A stretch of 64,000 bases of DNA from positions 14,527,501-14,591,500 of the forward strand of contig NC_090131.1 in assembly GCF_040581485.1 (NCBI RefSeq), read 5' to 3'. Positions 40,935 to 54,290 of the stretch are shown here, in pieces; position 1 is the stretch's first letter; every line of letters starts with the position of its first letter. This DNA is from Linepithema humile (lineage: Eukaryota > Arthropoda > Insecta > Hymenoptera > Formicidae). The position numbers were made by a program, and so were the translations under genes. Under the pieces are notes generated by a model. It ran no database searches. It saw only the letters and a program-made list of their open reading frames with translations, and was not told the DNA's origin.

Positions 40935-43624
40935 GTGTTTCGAAAAGCTCTTGAGGGAAGCTACACGAATATGCAATAAAAAATGGGAGTTTTTATTTAA
41001 GAAATTGAAGGTGACCTTCACGTGATCTTCAAACGACTATCCAAAGACAAACCAATGGCATCATCTTGTGTCCCCCTCGAAATCATAAAACTTCTGTACG
41101 AAAATTTTTTTTTCTAAAATCTCGTGATTTCCAGATATTTGACTGTTTAAAATAAAATGGGACACTATAACTTTCAGCATGTAATAGCATTGATTAGTCA
41201 TATTTCTGCAATCCTGCGCTTTAATGCTAAATATAAAATACACATCACTGTAAATTATGAAATAATGTGTTGCAACGGATTTATCAGTAAGGATAAATGA
41301 ATATATGTTGGCTCTTGTATATGTTTATTTATATTTCGTTGGACCAATGTACAGAATTGTTACAAAATCTGTTCTGTGACAGGCGCTACCGTCGAGTGTT
41401 TCACAGAAATTCGTTTGGATGGGACTAATTAATAAATACCGACGACCAAATCATTCGTAAACATAACGGTACAGAAAACTTATGCGTTTACTAATACTAT
41501 CAAATCATATTTTATATTATGTCGTACTTATACATTCATGATACATTTATTTTTCCATCGTGGTATGTAAAGAAGGAAAACAAAGACGAAGACGATCTTC
41601 GGCCCGGTCTATGAACAATAGATATCATCGTGTGTATATGTGTATGCACATATACGACTTATAAATTTTTCACTATTTGTCTACACTCGCTTTACACCAA
41701 AATAAGTATGTCTTTCGTGCAGTGGAAACTAAGTAAAAAAATATAAAAAAATATGTCAAAGGTCCTGTCTTTGAGACAATAGATATCTTTTTCACCGCAT
41801 TTTTTCATATATGGCCAGAAAAATACTGGTTACGTAGCGTGACAGTCGTCAAGCGTGGCAGTCATGTGGTGGCAGTGAAGTTGGAGAAAACTCTAAAAGA
41901 GATACGTTACAATCGTATGGCAGTCGAACGTTTAGCGGTCAGAAGCTATGTCTACATAAACCTACGAATTGGTACTTTCTCGCGAGGCGCAGGCTAGATG
42001 ACAAAATCGCATCGAAATCGTGAAAGATGATAGCGAAGCACGCCGAGAGATATTCATTCGCTCTCTAAGTGGGTACATATGTTTAAAGAACGGTGTTTAG
42101 CATAAACCATCAAGTAAAAGCAAAGAAACGGAATAAATACACATAAATACTGGCAGTGGAAGATGCGATAGTTTTCCAGAGGAAGGGAGGGGAGGGGTAT
42201 AATAGATACGCATAAATAGATATAGGTACGGGATACGCCATATATTAATAGAGGCTTAAGTAATATGAACAAATTACGCTCTTTGATTAAACTAATAGCA
42301 AATTAGCTTAGATATAAATAATGCGCTTATACAAAAATAATTACGCGGTTTTGTATCGGCGAACTCTGCTTCGGAGATCACCGATGATATAGATTTATAT
42401 AGCTACATCCGTTTCGCGAATCGGCTGATCAAGTTTTACACGCGCGCGTTGTTCCATATCTCCATGATTCATTCTTCTATCATCGTTCGCGGTATCGAAA
42501 TCATCGATCCGAACGCTCGCATGTGAGCCTCCCGTTGCTCCATGCAGCTTACAGGCTGCATCTCGCACCTCGAAACGGAATATTAGGCCGTAAAGTGAAA
42601 AATTCGAAGCGCGCACTTCGAAATTCGCGATGCAGTCCGTCTCGGCGATTTCGTCGCGGCATGATTTCTTGGCTTTTTCAAAAATTCAGCTACATTCCCA
42701 CTGCTGCTATCGGTGAAGTGAGGTAAGAAGACGTTGATGACGTACTTTTTAATTAAGTTTTTCTCCACGTATGAAATATAATTATATTTTACATTTAATT
42801 AGACACTTACTTGTGATTTATTCACATACTTGTGATCCTATATGACGACTCTTTAACAGTATAACTGCTTGTTTTCTGATTATCGTACGTATGCACGATT
42901 TACAAGCGGTTTAATATTTATACTAGCTAAAGATTGTGCAGTTAAAGTGATTGCTGGAATGCTAAATTAGCAGCACTATAACTAAATTGATAAGAAAGGC
43001 AAGAAACACGCCGTCACTCTTCATTTGCCTCGGCTTCGTTTAGGTTTACTGATTACTTATGCGGCGATGTTATTCGCATGTGTATTGTGCAAGCGAAATA
43101 ATCGCCAAATCAAACACAATCTGTAGCGAAAATCTATTGCAGCCATTCGCGTCATTCTCACAAACATCTCTTTCGCTATTTTTTTCACGTATTTATAGAT
43201 CTTCTTTTGCAAAAATTCAAAGACCATTGCTCAGAAATAGCTATGCAATCGAAGATTCGCGTTTAGTGTAAAAATTCGCTGAGAAGAAGATAGACCTAAC
43301 TGGATTTTGCAATACATATAAACTCCAACAAATTATGATTGTCGTTGATCTTCATTATCAACATTTAATAATTTCATCCAGTTTTTCAAATAATTTTCGA
43401 ATAACATATAATTTAATTTAATCAAAACAGCGCAATATAGACATGTTCGCAATATAGACATTCATTTAAAATATCGAATATTAAACATCTCCATATTTCT
43501 GTAATAAGGCGCTGTTGACGAAATGTTTAAATAGCGATTCTTTTGAAAGAAACCATATTGATGTTGCATCGAAATAGAAATTACAATCGCCATCTGGAAT
43601 CATATTAACCAAAAACGGCGCGTA
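40935..43624. other. Downstream flank of slit, no gene recognised
   Basis: Mixed-composition sequence 3' of slit on the minus strand. It could hold the slit 3' UTR or regulatory DNA. The 73-codon minus frame at 42395-42616 has no domain I recognise. Confidence 0.5.
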
Positions 43625-43995
43625 ACAGGGTGTCCCAGGGTGCGTGGTTAGACGCGTGTTGTCCGTGGCCTGTCTGGGTGAATCAGCGGCGTATCGCACG
43701 GCAACGAAAAACAACTGCGCATGGTGAAAGGAGTACAACGAGCAACGAGCGGGCGGAAATGGCGCGTGAGGCTGGATCTCCGTACCGCTGTTATTTTTCG
43801 TCGTTGTGTGACACGCCGCTGATCCACCTAGATCGTACAGCCCACGGTCTAGCCGCGCGCTATCATTCGTTAATCCTTTTTAATTGATATCTTATTTATT
43901 ATTGCGAAAATTGCAAAACGGTAAAGGACTTTTATGTTCAGTTTACTGCGCTCTACCCGTACACGAGCGTTTGTCCCATCATTCTGACACCCTGT
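43625..43995. mobile_element. Tc1-type MITE
   Basis: Ends ACAGGGTGTCCC and GACACCCTGT, flanked by TA. The right arm (AATTGCAAAACGGTAAAGGA and TGTTCAGTTTACTGCGCTC) matches the 14769-15150 element. Confidence 0.7.
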
Positions 43996-44331
43996 ATATC
44001 CTATACGTGTAAGAATACGGAAGTCTGTACACAGCCACATATCCCCTATATTACCAGTTAGGTCCTTTCTGTATTAAATCAACGGCATAATCGTACGCAC
44101 TCGTACGTAACGTTTACGAACGCGCAAGCGTCCGCGTGCTTGGTCCGCGATCGCAAATACACGAACACATTGTCCGCGCGCGCTCGCGCCACTCTTCCTT
44201 CCGCCCGCCTTTGCTATATACCTATATCGGATCATTATATACGAATAATACCTAGTATATGTTTAACTGCTTCGATATCGATAGTCCGTAGCTATATACG
44301 CACAATATACTTTTGCTTCTTCTTTCTTTCG

Positions 44332-44524
<193 letters not shown>

Positions 44525-44786
44525 ATAATACATATCACACTGAGCCGGCTATGTGTCCATCTAGTTTTGGCCTGCACTTTCTCGCCCATGTGCGTGCCAC
44601 GAAGATGTTGCACAGGGATACCGACGGCATATCCGTGGCTCGCCTTCGCCATCCCGTTGCATGTCTTCGTCACCTTCGAGGACACGTGGAAGCATGAGCG
44701 GGAGTGCTGCTTCGGATCCGGGGGATTCTTCTCATTTTACGTCTCGATACGCATCGACGAGACTCGGGCCGCGATGCGTCGACTGG

Positions 44787-45477
44787 CTAGTAACACTTGC
44801 GGGTGCACGTGCACTTGCGCACCAGGTCAACGTCCTTGGTATACCGCATGCCGTCCGTGCAAATTAATCGGACCTGAAATTAATACGTAATTTATAATGG
44901 ACGCCGTACGATCGTTATCGGCAAATAACGGCGGAAGAATCATTTGCCAGCTTGATGAACATAATTGCGATGATTGACGCAGTTACTTCGAGCGACTCAT
45001 GCGCGATCAATCGAGTTTGAAAGATGGGTAGATTTACTTTGTCTTCTGTTTGACCGTCATACCTGATGCGGCATTTGACGCCAATTATCAAGAACAAGAA
45101 CGAATACGGGCTTTAATATTCATCTTTATGCGTTGTCAACCGAGATAATGGGGCAGTGAGTCTCATAACATGTAAATGTTGATGCATTATTAATTTACTC
45201 TGAATTTGATATGCAACGGAGAATATTCCTAAACAATTGAAAATTATACAATAGAATCCACGCATTGTTCCGCATAGAAAACCGGATCGTCGACGAGTCT
45301 CAATCGATCTCTGAATATCCTATGTACCTTGCGCCGCTTAGTCTTCCGTGGTAAACAGCACGAATTGCCACAACTTCCCCAACATTTAGCAAGCTTCACA
45401 GGTCGTCGACTTCGACATTTATTCTCACTGTAGTACTCCCTTGTATGCTCCTTGCGACACGTTGGTGCTATAATATT
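44787..45477 (-). CDS. sli: slit: C-terminal cystine-knot exons
   Basis: Exons 45328-45477 and 44787-44873 join in phase across AAG/GTACAT and TTTCAG. They encode the CTCK: CRSRRPVKLAKCWGSCGNSC, LPRKTKRRK, then VRLICTDGMRYTKDVDLVRK and CTCTRKCY followed by TAG. The Cys spacing and the position after the last EGF match Slit. This ends the protein, so the slit 3' UTR starts at 44786 and runs left. Confidence 0.95.
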
Positions 45478-45721
45478 GATGTTAATTTTCTTGTCAAAAT
45501 ATTGTTTAAAAAAACGCATATAATATTATTATAAATGAAATACAGCATATATTATTTTGTAACAAACATATAAAATATACCAAAGTCTTTTCAATTACAA
45601 GAATATATTTTCACACAACTAGTCTTATGTGCTATACTGACGCGCAATTATCTGGTTCTATAGTTTCGGTCTATCTTATTTATAAATAGCATAAATAATA
45701 AATAGTTAAAGAATAAATTAC

Positions 45722-47667
45722 CTTTCTCGCAGTATCGTCCTTGCCAGCCGGTTTGACACCGACAGGAATAGCTGTTACCATAGTGCGACGGTACGCATTG
45801 AGATCCTTTTCTGCATTCATGTCCAATACATGCGTGTGAAGGCACCAGTCCAGGTACCGATATGATGATATCTATAATTATGCACAGATTACTTTTTGTC
45901 CAAAATATTTGATGTGATAACTTAAAGAATATTTTAGATTTCAAAGAATGTGATACTGTATGCATAGTTTTCTTATTCTTAAATAGATAAAATTTTCTTA
46001 CAAATACGTTCTAACACTTTCTCTCGCAAATAACATTGTTTAAAGAAATATTTCTAATTTAAGAAATTTGTATTCAAGTGTAATCAATCCTTAATTTAAC
46101 AAGTTGAATAGCGATTATAAGCGTAGACCTACCAGAGTGCTCGCGAGGTATATGTTCTTGTGGCATAGACTCTTCGTTGCTGTCACTATTGTTAATTCCC
46201 TCGGCTTCAACAATATCTCTCGCCTCGTCGGCCTCTTCCTCGCTAGCAGCACATCCGGGAGTAACGCGATGCATCTTTGCGGCGTTGCTGAAGTCTACCA
46301 ACTTATGATTGATCCACATCTCGGAGATGCAGCCTGAGATAAAGCAAGGAAACTTTTAATGGATCTGACGGAGAAGAAACTTTTGCTCTATTCTATATAA
46401 AGAGTGGCGGTATGGGAATGTGTACCGAACGTTACGATGCAATTGAAAGTAAGAGTGTAAATGATGCGAACACATATTCACATCCGTATAAATTTTCATA
46501 AGGGACTACGTCACACGCGAGATCAATGATTGATGTTGATGACAATTTCACGATTAATAATTTCTTATTCTGTGAAACAGAAAGTTGAATCAAGTCATAA
46601 TACAATTCGTTTGTACTTGATACAATTCGTTTATATGTTATACATTGTGATTACAAATTTTCATGTTATACTGTTACAAAACTTTTCAAATCTAATTCCT
46701 CTCGGATGCATACCGCGTTACATATTATTTTATGCACTATACGCAAATGTAGTAAATCAGTATTGCGCCAAGGGACATCAAAAATGTAACAGAATATTAA
46801 ATGAGGTCTCCGCAAGTTGTGCATTCGCGGCTGATATTCCGAGTTTGCGACAACTATCGTTTCCCAGAGGAACCGCCGAGTATCGGTGTTGGAAGTAACA
46901 GTGGTGGAGAACACAAATCAACTGTGAAATCTTCGAATCCGACGGTTTTGTGTTATAACATTTGTGACAGTCCTCTCATAATTAAACACAATTTAACATA
47001 ATAAAAATAATTATATATACAATATATATATCATATCATAAAAATGATTATTTAAGGTGATTAATTCAAATAATGAACAAAATATCTAATTGATCTAAAT
47101 ATTACAGTATTGTTTTGTTTTACTATTTTATTAAAGCTATAAGAATAATGCAAAACTGCACTAAAGCTTAACGATATTTTTCAGAGCAAAAAACGAGTTC
47201 CTTACCTTGGAAGCTCGTAATGTTCCTAAGATGAAACTCGGTAAATGCGACTTTAGCAACTTCCGGCGCTACGCCACCAATGAACATCGGCGTGACAAGC
47301 TTGAGGTATTCCTTCGGACCCTCGTTGATGATGCTCCTGGCGGAACCCCGGTCAACTCTCATTGTGAAATTTTTTTTGATCGCCAGTAGCTCTGCCATGT
47401 GAGGTTTACCATCGGCCACCATCTCGTAGCTGTACATCGTCGAGGTAGGATAATTACCCACGTCGTACGAAACCCTGACCCGCCCATTAAAGAGCTCGAC
47501 AGCGATGTGCCCGTCGCTTTGCCCGTCGTAAAGAAGAACCCCGTTTTCCTGCGTGGTCGTGAATATGATGGTCACGTTCGCCTCGGGCCTCGTGCGTAGC
47601 GGTTCCAGCTCGACCAGCGAGCTATTGTCCACGAAGCTCAGACTCGTCAGGTACTCGCATCGTTTTC
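45722..47667 (-). CDS. sli: slit: laminin G and last EGF exons
   Basis: Exons 47206-47667, 46133-46333 and 45722-45871. The first carries most of the LamG domain ([46 protein letters not shown]). The second completes it with [18 protein letters not shown] and PGC, then an acidic, Ser-rich linker. The third is EGF 7 ([20 protein letters not shown]). All junctions are phase 1 and restore codons. In Slit the LamG-EGF part belongs to the C-terminal fragment released by cleavage. Confidence 0.95.
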
Positions 47668-47996
47668 CTGAAATGAAAGGTAGTCCCGCATGTCACGCAG
47701 CTCACATCAAAATGCCACACGGTGCACACAAGGTAATAGAAAATTCTCGAGCTGCAAAATTACTGTAAAATTTAATAAAAACGTGATGAAAGTTATAATT
47801 TACCGAGAATATTCAAATCGAAATGTAAAATAAAGGGATTTTTTCAAATTTCTCACAAAATATCAACTGTGACAGAATTCTCTACTGATTATTTTCTTTG
47901 ATGTAATTTATAACCGATGTATAATATTATAGTTGTTTTGTTTTAAAACAACTAATGTTTCGATTTATTGAAAGATAAATTTGACTCAAGACTTAC

Positions 47997-50900
47997 CGGT
48001 GTAGCCGGGGTGGCACTGGCAAAGATAGTCCGCGGCGGAGGCGGGAGCGGGCTGGAAGCAGGCACCGTGCTGACAGTCGTGGTGGGCACACGGACTGGTC
48101 TGTGGATACAGCATGGCTGTCGAGGGTGCAGCCTCGCAGTATCTCCCTGTATACTCCGCCGCGCACTTACACTCGTAATTATTTATGCCATCAATGCAAG
48201 TAGCACCGTTCTGCGAAATATATGGATTATAACTCGCAAAAAATCTTTGCTTTTTGATAAAAAAAAAAGTCAAATGTGATATATATAAAGACACAAATTT
48301 AAAATTACATTTGGATGCCATTTTTTATAAGTGTTCTGCTTCTTCATTTAATATTAATTACAAATGAGTTGGAATAAAAGAAAACTATTATATTTGGAAA
48401 AAGAGAATATCATATTAGGAAAAGGAGACTAAACAGAATTATAATAATCTTGATGTCGATGCATTTCTAATGTAGCCGTCTAATTAATGTCTGCTTTACG
48501 GATAACTTTACGGATAAGATAGGAACGCGCACAAACTGTGGATGCAACTAACTACTAGCAGAGGGTTACAAATCATCGGGCGGACCGCCAGTTTCACATG
48601 CCTGGTCTAGAGTCTCAAATTAAAGGCCATGTATTCCGGGGCTTAAGTCACATATGTGCAATAATATATCCCCCCTGCGAATTACACGTGCTAATCTTAT
48701 CAATGGTTGTTCCTAAATCCTGGTTGAACCAATGGGACCAATTTGAGATGTTTAACGTTATTTCGCGCGGTATAATGATCTAAATGCGTTGATCACAATT
48801 ATTGCAATTAAAAATTTAATGTAATAAGACCTTCCGATTAATCGATGTGTGAGAGGCATTGTGAGCTCAATAATTTAACTACGTTATAAAATAGGGATAC
48901 AACAAGTGTATGCAAATGATGAAGATTTAATGGAAGAGCCTCTGTAGGTCAATTCCGCACCATTCGCGGAAGCTTAGGAAGCTTGGAACGTGATATACTA
49001 TCGTGGCTTTAGAGCTAGCACCGAAAGTCGAAAACTCTCCACACGGGCTTCCGCTACTCCAAAACCGCGCAAACACTCAGATGAAATTTGGCCGACGTTA
49101 TATAATATTGCGAAGAAGAACTTTTGCGTAAAATTTCATACGCCAACTTTGCTTCTAGGTCGTAGGTCTTTGCGGTTGTAAAGTTTCTTTCCGTCAGAAG
49201 ATCATATCTGCTGAGCTGGAGTTCTGTTTAAGAGCCGATAGTCAAATAAAAGTTTGACTCTGATAAAAGTCAAATTATGTCGCTCTTTGAGTCTCCATGT
49301 TAATGCTGTACCGAATTAAATTGATTACACAAATGATTTAATATAGAATAAAAAGTATTTTTCTAAAATAAAATGATTGATATATTATGTCGTATAACTA
49401 TAACTATATTATGTCGTATAAATATAACATAATTCTAAAATACATTATAAAAATTGAGATATTCCGAAACAAGCGTCACTATTGCAGCTGCAATGAATGT
49501 AAAAGAAAACTGATAGTGCGCCAGAGCAAGAAATTAATTGCGATTGTCGCAACCGTCAACGATATGAGAAAATAAATTTGTATGATATGCTGTAAATGAA
49601 ACAGATATCATCGACCTTGTGTAAAGTGTACACGCAATTCTACAGTAACAGTGTAATTACTTATTTTAATGAATTTTACGCTCAGTAATAATACTGTAGG
49701 TGTACTACAAATGCCAGCGCTTAGAACTTGAAGAAGATATTGAAGAAGAAGATAATCTTTATTGCAATCTATAGAATTTATTATTATAAAACCCAACGAT
49801 ATTTTCATTTAATTACTTATTATTGCAACAAGTAAAAAATAGCATCCGAAAAATGAAGTCAAAGAATAATAATAAAAGAATAAAATCAAAGAAAACTCAC
49901 GTACCTGGCACATATGATCGACACAATCGTCCAAGTTTGTGGAACAATTGAGACCGGTGAAGCCGATTGGGCATTCGCAGCTGTAGTGGGTCTTGTAGTC
50001 GACGCATCGGCCACCGTTCTCGCAGGGGTCGTGCCCCTTTGTACAGAAGAAGATTTTTTCTTCACAGTACTCTCCCATGAATCCTGGGGCGCAGTCGCAT
50101 CGATAGGCCTGTATGAGGTCGATGCAGGTTGCGTTGTTAGCGCATCGGTTGTTGGCGCAGTCGTCAACGTTGTTCTCACATCGAAGTCCCTTGTACCCGG
50201 GAGTGCAGTCGCAACTGTCACACACCGACTGAACGTCAATCGAGACATTGCGCCCGATATGCGATCGCGGTAAATCCGCCAAACGTTTTCTACCGCAGGC
50301 AACAAACTGCCGCATCAACACTTGCTCTTTTTCCTTTTTTTCTGACAATGCTTGAAGTGAGTCAAACTTGATAATTGAATGATCATGTCGTAGAATAATG
50401 CAAACAAAAATTTCAAGATATTTTATAATGCATAGAGTTTCAGAAAAAAATATTAATTTATACATATGCAGTCCTGTTGTTAATTTGGAATAGATTAAAT
50501 TAATGATTTAATTCAAATAATTGTTATATTATTAACAATTCATTATGATTATTAATAATTATTATACTGTTGCTTTTAAATATTTCGTTATTATCGTCTT
50601 CAATATAATTGCAAGCAGTAAAATTAAATTTTGTTCAAGATTTGAAGCGAAATTATTTCCGTATCATTTTGTCAGAAACTTGTGAGACAATATGTTTTTA
50701 TTGGTCTAACGTATACATGTTTGATGCAAATAGTAAGCGGTTCGGTTCTTCGATTTTTCGATAATAGCAACAGCTTCTCTATTATGAGCAGGTTATTGAC
50801 AGCGCCGTCGGCAGTTTATAGCCTGCAGTCGTCACTCCTCGAGGCTTATGTGCAGAGGGTCCCGTTTATTACGTGTATGAGAGCTAGAATTTGACGAACG

Positions 50901-51831
50901 CTTCGATCGGACTCCACTTCAGAAGCCACTTTAAGCGTGACACGCCAAAATTGTCAAAATAATATAGAAATGGTCTTTTCATCGCATTTCCATAATTAAT
51001 CACGTCAAATTCAAGCTTCGAGATACAAAGTACCATCTGTTTATGAAAGCATTTTCCGTCGTGCATATTTACGTCTACTTTGGTGACGTCTACTTGAACG
51101 AACTATTTACAATACATCTCAAAGAACTACTTGACACATTCGAAATTACTTTGATAACGTGCAAATTCTATCGATAAATATTTATAACGCCGATTTACTT
51201 TTCAATCATCTTACTATGCGATTATACGATGTTAATTTTACTGGATCGAATTATTGTCTTACAAAATATATTGTTGCGACTTGGGTGCATTTTTCAATTA
51301 TAATTAATTCTTAAGACAATAATCGAACCAGCGGAATCTAGCAATCAGTTTGCCACCAACGCTCGCTCGAATTTCGCGTTTGACTAATTCTACATTATGC
51401 AATTTCAGAAGCAAGTTTGTGAAATTTCTGGCTAACGCAAGTGAAGATGCTGAAAAAAGAGCTACCAAAAACGCAAGAGCTCGAAGGAAGTTTCGTTTGG
51501 ATACGATACAACTGTCGCAAACATACTACGGGTTCCACTGAACGAGCAATTCTAGCCAGCCCGACGAGCTACTACTCTGATCAAAGTCGAACTGTCGCCT
51601 CCAGTAAGTACCTGAATCTTCCTTCCTCCAATACTTTGCAAGTTCCGGAGTTCCTGCAAGGATTTCCATAGCACGCGTCAATTTTATACTGACACCGGTC
51701 CCCATGATATCCTGGCGTGCACTTGCAACGGAACTGCCGCCCCGGAAGCGCTTCGCAAAATCCTCCGTTTTCGCATGGCGCGGTGTAACACAAGTCGCAC
51801 TTGGCCAAGACTTCGGGTGGCTGTTGCTTGG
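47997..51831 (-). CDS. sli: slit: EGF-like repeats 1-6
   Basis: Exons 51612-51831 (EGF 1 and the start of 2), 49905-50214 (rest of 2, then 3 and 4, start of 5) and 47997-48210 (rest of 5, then 6). The cut after VLEEGRF rejoins as [13 protein letters not shown], which fixes the acceptor at 50214 rather than the nearby AG at 50229. EGF 3 has the Asp/Asn pattern of calcium-binding EGFs ([17 protein letters not shown]). With EGF 7 this gives seven repeats, as in fly Slit. Confidence 0.95.
48211..49904 (-). other. slit intron between EGF exons
   Basis: 1.7 kb, no embedded exon or transposon recognised. Confidence 0.7.
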
Positions 51832-52368
51832 CTGCGCGGAAGAAAGGTCTACGATTAATGAGCAATTTTAGTACCCTACCGTGATGCTGGGCCAAAAAAC
51901 CACGAACTAAACAGACTGCGTCGCGCTGTGCTACGTAAAATCAAAAACACCGTCACGTGCGACAACTAGCACGCGATTGCGGATCAGTAATGGCCAAGTT
52001 ATCCGTGAAACTTCTGTTGCAGCTACGAAATATGCTGGAACGAATACCGAACGAAAAGTCTGCTTCCTGTTTAATGGAAAATCGATGATCAACAGCCCGT
52101 TTTACAGGTAAATCGTTACTGGACAAGATAATAATCTAGATTCCCAGTTTCATTGTGATAATTCTGTTAAGCGATACTAATAAATGTCAATAAATATTTA
52201 AGCGTCAAATTTGCGAGTATAATCATAATAATCGCTTGTTTTCATATCAACAAAGCATATTGCTGCTGCACTGTTTATGGTGAGCAGTCAATTTATTTAA
52301 TGGCAAGCGCAATCGTTTCTTGGCCATTCTGCTCGCAATCGAGATATACATACTTATGAGATATTTAC

Positions 52369-53881
52369 TTTTGCATTGAAAGGCACTAGCCGGTGTCGTC
52401 AAAAGCAACTTGTCTCTCATCGCGGGGGGTTCCATGCACCTGGCTATACCAGGCTCCACGTAATCTTTCTTTACCCACTCAGCCAACCACCGCATGCTGC
52501 AATCGCAGTAAAGCGGGTTGGACCCCAGGGCACTGTAAATATCACGATCGATAAATGACTAGCATCGAAAATTGAGTATGTGTGCGGTTTACAAGCGGCA
52601 TGGTACTTACAGATGTGTCAGAGACTTGAGGTCCTCAAACGCTCCCTCTGGGATGACCGATATGTCATTGCCGTGCAACGAACTAAAAACGATAATTAAA
52701 TTATTATACAAATTTTTTTATATTATCGTCATAGAGAGAAATCGTAAATTTATCATTTTATTCGATTAAAAAGAAACTATCACTTTACATTTTACAACTT
52801 TTTTCACAAAACTAATAGTTTTATTACGCAAATAAAATTTATTTAATATAAAATTTTGTTTTAGTTTTAATATAGTTAAAATTGTCAAATTTTTTTCGCT
52901 TAGCTAATGAATCCTATTTTAAAAAAGGCATATAAAGTCGATACTCGCACTTATTGTGCCCTGTTTTCCGCGATACTGCGTATCTCGATACGCATTGTGC
53001 TATCGAGCGATTGTCATTGCGAAAGTTGCAGTTTACTTTTACAGTTCATCCAGCTTTGAGAAGGTTATTGCGGGTATTTATTTTATTACTTTTGTGTTTT
53101 ATAAAAAATATTCAAAGTGTCTTCTTAGATAAAGTTATGATATATATTTCTTTGTAATCAAAAGAATAAATAGCGCGCGTGTAGCGTACATTTGTGTGCG
53201 TTTAGTTTGTTAAAAACGAACAAACTATTAAATAGGTTTTAAGTGTTAAAATATAAAATATTGGCCAACCGTGCGAATGGTATGTGAAAACGTAGAATTT
53301 TTTGCATCAATAAAAGAGGTACATCACGATCAAATGTTAGTCGAGTATTTGCATACGTGACTCACATTATTCGCAGGTTCTTCAATCCCGCGAGGGCATT
53401 TCGCTGCACGCACTGCAGCTTGTTGTAACTGATGATTCTGCAAAAGAGATTCGTATGTCGTACATTACACAAACTATTTCGCGCGTCTCCCCCGAGAATT
53501 CTCTCTCGGCGGAGTAAATATTCGACTTACAAGTGAGACAACTTCGTGAGATTCCTGAAGGTATCGTTGGACAGCATTCCGATCTGGTTGTTGCTCAGAT
53601 CCCTGAAAACGAAGCGGACGTTAAACATGGCGAAAGCCGCTTGAAAGATATACGGAAGGTGCACGCGTGTTTTATTTACAGTCTGGTGAGAATCCTCAGG
53701 TGGTTCAGCCTCTCCGGCTGGATCGTCTTGATGTCGTTCACGTCCAGATACAGCTCGGTGGTTTCCGGTGGAATTCCACGTGGAATCTCAGTAAGCTGAG
53801 ACCTCGAACATCTCACCACCGAACCCGCGCAATTACATTGAGGCGGGCAGTAATCGTCGCCTAGGCAACCCACGCTGTCGT
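52369..53881 (-). CDS. sli: slit: fourth leucine-rich-repeat domain (D4)
   Basis: Exons 53680-53881 ([25 protein letters not shown], plus first LRR), 53531-53602, 53366-53437 and 52611-52682 (one 72-nt LRR each). Then 52369-52532 ([25 protein letters not shown]). The 72-nt exon unit and the 164-nt LRRCT exon are exact repeats of the pattern in D2 and D3. D4 mediates Slit dimerisation in known family members. Confidence 0.95.
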
Positions 53882-54290
53882 CTGATGGGCGTGAAATAGT
53901 TGGTGGATCGTTAATAAGATTTGCAATTCAGATTACGCATATTATTTTATCGATGCGAATAAAGAGGGGTGCGCGCAGAGTGAAAATAATATACTTATCC
54001 GTGTAATTTCTTCGCAACCATCGCACAGATAACACATAAATTGAAGATGCAAACACGCTTTACAAATTTTAATTCAATTAATATATACATATTGATTTTA
54101 ACCTGATGTGTTCGAAGCAGTTTTGCATGCAAAACTTGTATCGATTTTACGAAATATATCATATTTATATTCTATTTCGAGTTCGTGATGATGTAATCGA
54201 TTATTGGATGATAGCAAAACGCGACAATAAACGTATCTATCTACAGATACCTAAATGCAATTGTGCAATAATGCCTTAAACGGTACATAC

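Noticed and set aside
42395..42616. 73-codon minus-strand frame downstream of slit
   Set aside because: No recognisable domain, no matching partner exon and no clear splice phase. It could be slit 3' UTR by chance.
42523..42768. Overlapping short frames on both strands
   Set aside because: No motif, no conservation clue and no splice partners.
50215..50305. Extension of the slit EGF exon upstream to an AG at 50229
   Set aside because: That acceptor breaks phase with exon 51612-51831; the AG giving an exon start at 50214 restores the EGF Cys pattern.
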